Shown here: positions 22,605 to 28,031 of the stretch, one piece after another
Layout: each line of letters begins with the position of its first letter
How positions within the stretch are numbered: position 1 is the stretch's first letter
DNA from: CAZGUG01 sp964625335
GTDB lineage: Bacteria > Bacillota > Clostridia > Ch29
Length of the DNA stretch: 28,031 nt
Assembly (NCBI GenBank): GCA_964625335.1
Contig: CAZVBE010000025.1
Location: 1-28,031, forward strand
Direction: 5' to 3'
Notes under the pieces: generated by a model
Seen by the model: the letters and a program-made list of their open reading frames with translations, nothing else
What the model was told of the DNA's origin: nothing
The model's database searches: none
Position numbers and translations under genes: made by a program

Positions 22605-23507
22605 ATGATTGAAAATTTTGCCGGTATTATAGCAGGAGCGAAGGATAAGGGTCCAAAGACCATAGCTGTGGCTGTTGCCCAGGATGAGGATGTGTTAAAG
22701 GCCGTTGGTGCCGCCCATGACCTTGGAATAGCCAATGCCGTATTGATTGGCGACGGGGTGGCAATAAAGAGTATCTGCTCAAATATTCAGTTGAAAACGA
22801 CGGATTACGAAATAATCAATGTATATGATAAAGCGGAGGCCTGCAGGCATGCGGTGCAGTTGGTACGGAGCGGCAAGGCGGAGATTTTAATGAAGGGGTT
22901 TGTTGATACTTCAGTTGTCTTAAAGGCTGTACTGGATAAGGAAACCGGATTAAATACAGGCAGCCTTTTAAGCCATGTTGGGGTTCTGGCTGTACAGGGG
23001 TTTGACCGTCTGTTCATACAAAGTGATGCTGCAATGAATATAGCGCCGACCCTTGAGGAAAAGGCGATTATTATAAGGAATGCGGTTAAGGTTGCCCATG
23101 CCCTTAGTAACCCGCTGCCAAAGGTGGCCGTCTTATGTGCCGTAGAAAAGGCAAACCCCAAAATGCCTGCAACGCTGGACGCCGCAGGACTTGTTTCGAT
23201 GAACAAAAACGGCGGGATTGGCGGATGTATTGTTGGCGGTCCCTTCGCGCTGGACAACGCTGTATCCATTGAGGCCGCAAGGCACAAGGGCATAGACCAT
23301 CCGGTGGCCGGCTGCGCCGATATACTCATTACGCCCGACATAGAAGCAGGAAATATCTTGAATAAATCAATGGAATATTTCGCCGGGGCTCAAAAGGCAG
23401 GGATAATTATGGGGGCAGGTGCTCCTATAGTACTAACTTCAAGAGCCAGTTCCGGCCAATCAAAACTCAATTCAATAGCCCTGGCGGTATTGGCTGCCAA
23501 CAGATGA
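22605..23507 (+). CDS. ptb: Phosphate butyryltransferase
   Basis: Converts butyryl-CoA and phosphate to butyryl-phosphate and CoA. 300 residues of the phosphate acyltransferase family: EILMKGFVDTSVVLKAVLDKETGL and SDAAMNIAPTLEEKAIIIRNAV in the N-terminal half, then GGPFALDNAVSIEAARHKGI and the C-terminal GAPIVLTSRASSGQSKLNSIALA. ATG 22605 has GTGAGGTGAG upstream; an ATG at 22584 in the same frame would add seven residues and has a poorer site. It is followed after 15 bases by butyrate kinase, so the pair can make ATP from butyryl-CoA. Use of propionyl-CoA or branched acyl-CoA is possible. Confidence 0.93.
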   Translation: MIENFAGIIAGAKDKGPKTIAVAVAQDEDVLKAVGAAHDLGIANAVLIGDGVAIKSICSNIQLKTTDYEIINVYDKAEACRHAVQLVRSGKAEILMKGFVDTSVVLKAVLDKETGLNTGSLLSHVGVLAVQGFDRLFIQSDAAMNIAPTLEEKAIIIRNAVKVAHALSNPLPKVAVLCAVEKANPKMPATLDAAGLVSMNKNGGIGGCIVGGPFALDNAVSIEAARHKGIDHPVAGCADILITPDIEAGNILNKSMEYFAGAQKAGIIMGAGAPIVLTSRASSGQSKLNSIALAVLAANR

Positions 23508-23522
23508 CACGGGGAGAGGAGA

Positions 23523-24608
23523 ATGTTAACGATGAAAAAAACCTATCGGCTGCTGGTAATAAATCCCGGTTCCACTTCTACAAAGATAGCTGTTTTTGAT
23601 AATGAACGCAAGTCTTTCGAAAAGGTTTTAAGACACCCGGCGGAGGAAATAAAAAAATACCACACAATATACGACCAGTTTGAATTCAGAAAAAACGTGA
23701 TTATTCAAACATTAAAGGATAATGGTATTGCACTGGAGGGCTTTGATGCCGTTGCAGCCCGCGGGGGCAACATGAAACCCGTTTCCGGCGGTACATACAG
23801 GATAAACCGGCAGATGTTAAAGGACTTGAGGATAGGGGTGATGGGTCAGCATGCGTCAAATCTCGGAGGATTAATAGCTTTTGAAATTGCCGGGGGATTA
23901 AGGATACCTTCCTATGTGGTTGACCCTGTTATAGTGGATGAGCTTGAAGAACTGGCTCGGTTTTCGGGGCTGCCTGAAATACAAAGGAAAGCGAAGGACC
24001 ATCCCTTGAATCAAAGGGCCGCCGCACGGCAGGCGGCAGCCGAACTGGGCGGGGAATACAGAAAATTTAATTTTCTGGTCGCCCACCTGGGCGGGGGAAT
24101 CTCGGTGGGGGTACATAAAAAGGGCAGTATTATAGATGTTAACAATGTTCTTGATGGTGATGGGCCCTTTTCTCCCGAAAGGGCAGGAGGCCTGCCGGTT
24201 GGCTCTCTGATAGACCTCTGCTATTCAGGCAAGTACACCAGGGAGGAACTGAGAAAGAAGATTGTAGGCAACGGAGGGCTTGTGGCCTATCTGGGGACTA
24301 ATGACGGCAGGGAAGTGAGAAAGATGATAGAGAGCGGCGACAAACAGGCCAAGCTTGTGTACCGGGCTATGGCCTATCAGGCTTCCAAGGAGATAGGGGC
24401 AGGGGCTACAGTGCTGATGGGGGATGTTAATGCTATAGTTCTTACCGGCGGCCTGGCCTATGATAAAATGTTGGTTGAATGGATCAAAGAGAGGGTTTGC
24501 TTTATTGCCAGGGTGATGGTGTATCCGGGCGAGTTCGAAATGACTGCCCTGGCGCAGGGAGTAATCAGGGTATTTAACGGGCAGGAGGAAGAGAAAACAT
24601 ATATTTAA
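23523..24608 (+). CDS. buk: Butyrate kinase
   Basis: Transfers phosphate from butyryl-phosphate to ADP, giving ATP and butyrate. About 360 residues of the acetate/butyrate kinase (ASKHA) family: INPGSTSTKIAVF at the N terminus, HLGGGISVGVHKKG in the middle, DGDGPFSPERAGGLPVG, and VLTGGLAYD near the C terminus. GGGGAGAGGAG precedes the ATG at 23523 very closely; a second ATG at 23532, giving 358 residues, is better spaced and may be the real start. Ends in a strong terminator. With ptb it forms a substrate-level phosphorylation module. The paralogous branched-chain kinase cannot be excluded. Confidence 0.93.
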   Translation: MLTMKKTYRLLVINPGSTSTKIAVFDNERKSFEKVLRHPAEEIKKYHTIYDQFEFRKNVIIQTLKDNGIALEGFDAVAARGGNMKPVSGGTYRINRQMLKDLRIGVMGQHASNLGGLIAFEIAGGLRIPSYVVDPVIVDELEELARFSGLPEIQRKAKDHPLNQRAAARQAAAELGGEYRKFNFLVAHLGGGISVGVHKKGSIIDVNNVLDGDGPFSPERAGGLPVGSLIDLCYSGKYTREELRKKIVGNGGLVAYLGTNDGREVRKMIESGDKQAKLVYRAMAYQASKEIGAGATVLMGDVNAIVLTGGLAYDKMLVEWIKERVCFIARVMVYPGEFEMTALAQGVIRVFNGQEEEKTYI

Positions 24609-24644
24609 ATTAGAACAGTTGCTGTGACAGGAATTTTGACGGAG

Positions 24645-24689
24645 AGGGAGCCTGCTTTTGGGGGAATAAAAGGGCGGGTTCTTTTTTTT
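24645..24689 (+). terminator. Terminator after buk
   Basis: GAGCCTGC (24648-24655) pairs with GCGGGTTC (24674-24681), eight pairs with two G-T. Inner TTTT/AAAA and outer purine-T pairs extend it, and a run of T follows. It separates ptb-buk from the isomerase-like gene. Confidence 0.8.
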
Positions 24690-24735
24690 CTTATTTCTGG
24701 TATTATATATATAGATTCGGAAAGGAGAATTGACA

Positions 24736-25533
24736 ATGGATATAGGAATATCAACGGCGTGTTTTTATCCCGAACTGCTTACCAGGGAAACCATAGATAT
24801 TATAGCGGATATGGGTTTTAAAACAATAGAGGTTTTTTTGGAAACGGCATCCGAATATCAAGAGGATTACTGCAAGGGTCTCATGGAAAATATCCAGGCA
24901 GCCGGCCTTACGGTTTATTCGGTACATTCCTTTGCGGTGCAGCATGAGCCCTTTTTGTTTGATAAATACAGGCCGAGAAAAGAGGATGCATGGGAGACCT
25001 TTTCAAAGGTTGTAAAGGGCGGCGGAATACTGGGTGCCAAGCATATTACATTCCATGGTCCGTCAAGAAAATGGTTTGATAATGAGGTCTCGGAATTAAT
25101 GGAAATAGCCCACCAAATGGACTGCCTTGCAGAATGTGCCGGCAGCCATGGAATGTCCCTGGCCTGGGAAAACGTTTACTGGTGTCTTTCCCACGACCCG
25201 GGTCTGATAGAGAAGATAATGAATAATGCAACCAACCCAAACATAAATTTTACCCTTGACCTTAAACAGGCTAACAGGAGCCGGGTCTCAGTGGAGCAGT
25301 ATATGAAGATTATGGGAGACAGACTTGTTAATGTCCATGTGAATGATTTCTCTCCCGGCAGCATGTGTTTGCTGCCCGGGCGTGGGCAGGTGGACTATCA
25401 AAAGCTATACAAAATCCTGGACAAATCAGGCTACAAGGGACCTCTGATAATTGAGGTATATAGGAACAACTTTTCCGGGTATGATGAACTGGCCAGGGCA
25501 CGGGAGTTTTTGCTGGCCATACGGCAAGGATAA
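24736..25533 (+). CDS. Sugar phosphate isomerase/epimerase-like TIM-barrel protein
   Basis: 265 residues of the xylose isomerase-like / AP endonuclease 2 superfamily. Likely metal ligands and active-site residues lie at strand ends in the usual order: VHSFAVQHE, HITFHGP, LAWENVYW, FTLDLKQA, VHVNDF, PGRGQVDY and LIIEVYR. It should bind a divalent metal and act on a sugar, sugar phosphate or polyol, but the substrate cannot be read from the sequence. ATG 24736 lies seven bases after AAAGGAG; a TTG at 24730 in frame is too close to that site. It stands alone, after the buk terminator and before the greA promoter, so its neighbours give no strong hint. Confidence 0.82.
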   Translation: MDIGISTACFYPELLTRETIDIIADMGFKTIEVFLETASEYQEDYCKGLMENIQAAGLTVYSVHSFAVQHEPFLFDKYRPRKEDAWETFSKVVKGGGILGAKHITFHGPSRKWFDNEVSELMEIAHQMDCLAECAGSHGMSLAWENVYWCLSHDPGLIEKIMNNATNPNINFTLDLKQANRSRVSVEQYMKIMGDRLVNVHVNDFSPGSMCLLPGRGQVDYQKLYKILDKSGYKGPLIIEVYRNNFSGYDELARAREFLLAIRQG

Positions 25534-25556
25534 TGCAAATAGAAAAAGCCCCTGTC

Positions 25557-25585
25557 TTGACATCTACTGGCACATAAATTATAAT
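25557..25585 (+). promoter_or_regulatory. Perfect consensus sigma-A promoter for greA-lysS
   Basis: TTGACA (25557-25562), exactly 17 bases, TATAAT (25580-25585): both hexamers match the consensus at every position. Transcription should begin near 25592, leaving a leader of about 160 bases before greA. Confidence 0.85.
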
Positions 25586-25603
25586 TACAGCATGCCAAGA
25601 GCT

Positions 25604-25624
25604 GTGGTGTAACAATTACAACAC
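25604..25624 (+). promoter_or_regulatory. Dyad in the early greA leader
   Basis: GTGGTGTAA (25604-25612) can pair with TTACAACAC (25616-25624) except at one position, around a CAA loop. It begins about 12 bases after the predicted start. It may be an operator that tempers the strong promoter, or an RNA stability hairpin. There is no T run. The rest of the 219-base gap before greA is A/T-rich and shows nothing else I can support. Confidence 0.45.
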
Positions 25625-25752
25625 TTGCGACAAATATTTAAAGATAAATTTTCCAGTATATATCAAGAATAAAAACAAAACCGTAACATATATTATCAAG
25701 GATATAGTGCAACTTCAATTATATTTGAATCGAGTTAAAGGGGAGACATATA

Positions 25753-26229
25753 ATGGCACAAAAAGAAATAGTTTTAACCTTAGCGGGTCTCGAAAAACTG
25801 GAAAACGAACTCGGATTGCTAAAAACCAAGAAAAGAAGGGAAATTGCAGAAAGGATTAAGCAGGCGATAGCCTTTGGAGACATCACCGAGAATTCCGAAT
25901 ACGATGAAGCAAAAAAAGAACAGGCCTTTATCGAAGGCAGGATTGCAACCATTGAAAATTTACTTAAAAATGCAAAAGTAATAGATGACGATGATATATC
26001 TGTCGAAGTGGTAAGCATAGGCACTTTGGTAACGGTGAAGGATTTGGCCTTTGACGAAACAGTGGAGTATAAGATTGTAAGCTCGGCAGAAGCAGATCCG
26101 TCGCACCTGAAAATATCAAACGAATCTCCTGTGGGAAAAGCTTTAATGGGGCACAAACTTGGGGATGTTGTGGAGATCACGGTACCCGATGGCTTCATTA
26201 AGTTCGAGATTATGGGTATAAACAAATAA
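25753..26229 (+). CDS. greA: Transcription elongation factor GreA
   Basis: Rescues backtracked RNA polymerase by stimulating transcript cleavage. 158 residues, normal length: an N-terminal antiparallel coiled coil (about 8-75) with the acidic tip region GDITENSEYDEAK, and a C-terminal FKBP-like domain with the typical ISNESPVGKALMGHKLGDVVEI. The ATG follows AAAGGGGAGACATATA. It is co-transcribed with lysS, 17 bases downstream, an arrangement common in Clostridia. Confidence 0.97.
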   Translation: MAQKEIVLTLAGLEKLENELGLLKTKKRREIAERIKQAIAFGDITENSEYDEAKKEQAFIEGRIATIENLLKNAKVIDDDDISVEVVSIGTLVTVKDLAFDETVEYKIVSSAEADPSHLKISNESPVGKALMGHKLGDVVEITVPDGFIKFEIMGINK

Positions 26230-26246
26230 TTACAGGGGGGAGACTA

Positions 26247-27731
26247 ATGGAAAGGGATACAAAGGACGACCTTAATTTAAACGAGATACTTGAGGTGAGA
26301 AGAAAAAAGCTGGATAGCCTCAAAGAAAAACGAAAGGATCCTTTCACCATAGATAAGTACGACAGGAAGGAGTTTACCAGTCAAATAAAGGACGATTACG
26401 TAAACTATGAGGGTAAACGGGTATCAATAGCCGGCCGCATTATGACCAAACGGGAGCATGGCAAGGCCAGTTTTGCAGATATTCAAGACAGATTTGGAAG
26501 AATACAGCTTTATATCAGGGAAGACCAATTGGGAGAGGATACTTACCAGGAGTTTTTATCCTATGATATAGGTGATATAGTCGGGATAAAGGGAGAGGTT
26601 TTCACTACCAGAAAAGGAGAGATATCAATAAAGGTTGAGGAGGTTATACTTCTTTCCAAATCTCTTCAGGTGTTGCCAGAGAAATGGCATGGTCTGAAGG
26701 ACCCTGATTTAAGATACAGACAGAGGTATGTAGACCTTATAGTAAACCCCGGCGTAAAAAAAACCTTTCTTATCAGAAGCAATATTATTAAGGCCATAAG
26801 AGAATACCTTGATAATATAGGATATATAGAAGTAGAAACTCCGATATTACATACCATAGCCGGCGGGGCTAATGCTAAACCCTTTGTTACACATCATAAT
26901 ACTCTGGATATAGATATGTATTTGCGAATTGCAACCGAACTTCATCTTAAAAGGCTTATTGTCGGCGGTCTTGAGAAGGTATACGAGATAGGACGGATTT
27001 TCCGGAATGAGGGCATGTCCATAAAGCATAATCCGGAATTTACTTCTATAGAACTATATGAAGCCTACACCGATTATCATGGAATGATGGAACTGACCGA
27101 GAACCTTATAGCCTATACTGCGAAAAAGGTGCTGGGCACCACAAAGATTAATTATCAGGGAATTGATATTGATCTGACACCTCCCTGGACAAGGCTTACT
27201 ATGGTTGATGCAATCAAAAAATATGCAGGCATAGAATTCAAAAAGGACGATGACAGCAAAACCGCCTATGAGAAGGCCAGGAGTGTAGGCGTAGAAGTTG
27301 ACAGGAGCGATTCAAAGGGACAAATAATCAACACTGTATTCGAAGAAAAGGTGGAAGAACACCTGATACAGCCAACCTTTATACTGGATTATCCTGTGGA
27401 GGTTTCTCCGCTGGCAAAGCGAAAACCCGATGATCCTGAGTTTACAAGCCGGTTTGAAGGCTTTATATATACCTGGGAGGTAGCAAATGCCTTTTCCGAG
27501 CTTAACGACCCGATAGACCAGAAGAAAAGATTCGAAGACCAGCTTAAACAGCGTGAAGCCGGTGACGAAGAGGCGCATATGATGGACGAAGATTACGTAA
27601 CTGCCCTTGAAGTGGGGCTTCCTCCCACCGGTGGGCTGGGTATAGGAATAGACCGTGTGGTTATGCTATTAACGGATTCCTATTCAATAAGGGACGTAAT
27701 TCTATTCCCGACAATGAAGCCCAGAGAATAG
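26247..27731 (+). CDS. lysS: Lysyl-tRNA synthetase, class II
   Basis: Charges tRNA-Lys. 494 residues: N-terminal OB-fold anticodon-binding domain (about 55-150, VSIAGRIMTKREHGKASFADIQD), then the class II catalytic core with motif 2 (EIGRIFRNEGMSIKHNPEFTSIELYEAY) and motif 3 (GLGIGIDRVVMLLTD). HGLKDPDLRYRQRYVDL is also characteristic. The ATG follows ACAGGGGGGAG. In B. subtilis lysS is likewise followed by an rRNA operon, which agrees with the promoters found downstream. Confidence 0.98.
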   Translation: MERDTKDDLNLNEILEVRRKKLDSLKEKRKDPFTIDKYDRKEFTSQIKDDYVNYEGKRVSIAGRIMTKREHGKASFADIQDRFGRIQLYIREDQLGEDTYQEFLSYDIGDIVGIKGEVFTTRKGEISIKVEEVILLSKSLQVLPEKWHGLKDPDLRYRQRYVDLIVNPGVKKTFLIRSNIIKAIREYLDNIGYIEVETPILHTIAGGANAKPFVTHHNTLDIDMYLRIATELHLKRLIVGGLEKVYEIGRIFRNEGMSIKHNPEFTSIELYEAYTDYHGMMELTENLIAYTAKKVLGTTKINYQGIDIDLTPPWTRLTMVDAIKKYAGIEFKKDDDSKTAYEKARSVGVEVDRSDSKGQIINTVFEEKVEEHLIQPTFILDYPVEVSPLAKRKPDDPEFTSRFEGFIYTWEVANAFSELNDPIDQKKRFEDQLKQREAGDEEAHMMDEDYVTALEVGLPPTGGLGIGIDRVVMLLTDSYSIRDVILFPTMKPRE

Positions 27732-27780
27732 AGATTTCCTTAATAATATATATATAATTCATTGAACTGGTATGATGGAA

Positions 27781-27807
27781 GTATATTGCTGTTTATGCAG
27801 CAAATAC
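27781..27807 (+). other. Hairpin downstream of lysS without a T run
   Basis: GTAT-a-TTGCTG (27781-27791) pairs with CAGCAA-ATAC (27798-27807), ten pairs with one bulged base. It may mark the 3' end of the lysS transcript or be a processing site; lacking a T tract it is not a typical intrinsic terminator. Confidence 0.4.
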
Positions 27808-27821
27808 ACAGTAAATTGGTG

Positions 27822-27850
27822 TTGACATAAGATTGGGAGCATGATATTAT
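27822..27850 (+). promoter_or_regulatory. Strong promoter P1, probably of an rRNA operon
   Basis: TTGACA (27822-27827), a 17-base spacer and TATTAT (27845-27850). About 100 bases upstream of a second equally strong promoter, in the tandem arrangement typical of ribosomal RNA operons. Confidence 0.8.
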
Positions 27851-27855
27851 ATGAA

Positions 27856-27875
27856 AGTCGCCATAACGGGCGGCT
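27856..27875 (+). other. Hairpin at the predicted P1 transcription start
   Basis: AGTCGCC (27856-27862) pairs with GGCGGCT (27869-27875), seven pairs with one G-T and a six-base loop. Its position at the 5' end of the P1 transcript suggests a stabilising or control element. Confidence 0.45.
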
Positions 27876-27925
27876 ATATATTTCAAGCGATAGAATGATG
27901 GTACAACAGGGCATTTAATAAGTTC

Positions 27926-27954
27926 TTGACAGTAAAAATAAGTTGTGCTATCAT
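27926..27954 (+). promoter_or_regulatory. Strong promoter P2, probably of an rRNA operon
   Basis: TTGACA (27926-27931), a 17-base spacer and TATCAT (27949-27954). The second of the tandem pair, nearest to the expected 16S gene. Confidence 0.8.
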
Positions 27955-28031
27955 AGTAAAAGTCGGCAGTAAGTCGACGCGAACCTATGAAAACTAAACA
28001 GTGCGAATTAAAGATAGGCAAAGCCTTTGAG
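27955..28031 (+). other. Likely 5' leader of a 16S rRNA gene, cut by the window edge
   Basis: The sequence TGAAAACTAAACAG (27988-28001) is of the kind found in Firmicute rRNA leaders shortly before 16S. The 16S gene itself is not in the window, so the call depends on this motif, the tandem promoters and the lysS neighbourhood. Confidence 0.6.

Overview
The window looks like chromosome from an anaerobic, endospore-forming Firmicute of the class Clostridia. The evidence is a spoIIE-yabS-yabT sporulation block, a sodium-pumping methylmalonyl-CoA decarboxylase, a phosphate butyryltransferase/butyrate kinase pair, strong purine-rich ribosome binding sites and frequent TTG starts. I cannot name the genus. 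All protein genes are on the + strand. I see no insertion sequence, phage gene or CRISPR array.

Layout. 1-132: the end of tRNA-Glu and a complete tRNA-Val. 243-4571: a spoIIE promoter with Spo0A-type features, then spoIIE (PP2C phosphatase), yabS (von Willebrand A protein) and yabT (membrane Ser/Thr kinase). 4568-8434: tilS, hpt and ftsH. 8573-8974: a FlK-type hot-dog thioesterase between two terminators. 9256-16475: an eight-gene operon for methylmalonyl-CoA mutase (two subunits), its GTPase chaperone, an epimerase, and a four-subunit biotin-dependent decarboxylase. Together these can convert succinyl-CoA to propionyl-CoA and CO2 while exporting Na+. 16706-19523: birA, coaX and dusB. 19550-22356: a separately promoted and terminated unit with a 16-bp palindrome at the predicted start of transcription, a structured leader, an HTH regulator, a protein of unknown function, and a homologue of cyanobacterial acyl-ACP reductase. 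22375-24689: a structured leader, then ptb and buk. 24736-25533: a lone TIM-barrel isomerase-like gene. 25557-27731: a consensus promoter, greA and lysS. 27822-28031: tandem consensus promoters and what looks like the leader of a ribosomal RNA operon just outside the window.

The backbone (tRNAs, spoIIE-yabS-yabT-tilS-hpt-ftsH, coaX, dusB, lysS, rrn) has the same order as the corresponding part of the Bacillus subtilis chromosome. Two lineage-specific metabolic blocks appear to have been inserted. The first is the methylmalonyl-CoA operon between ftsH and coaX, with birA beside it, which fits because the decarboxylase carrier needs biotin. The second lies between dusB and greA/lysS and holds the regulator/unknown/reductase unit, ptb-buk and the isomerase.

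The best candidate for an undescribed system is 19550-22356. It combines a likely autoregulated promoter, an RNA leader able to expose or hide the ribosome binding site, and an acyl-ACP-reductase-like enzyme in an anaerobe, together with a partner that annotation pipelines may label quinate 5-dehydrogenase without visible support. Nothing here was computed or searched. RNA structures, promoters and family assignments come from reading the sequence.
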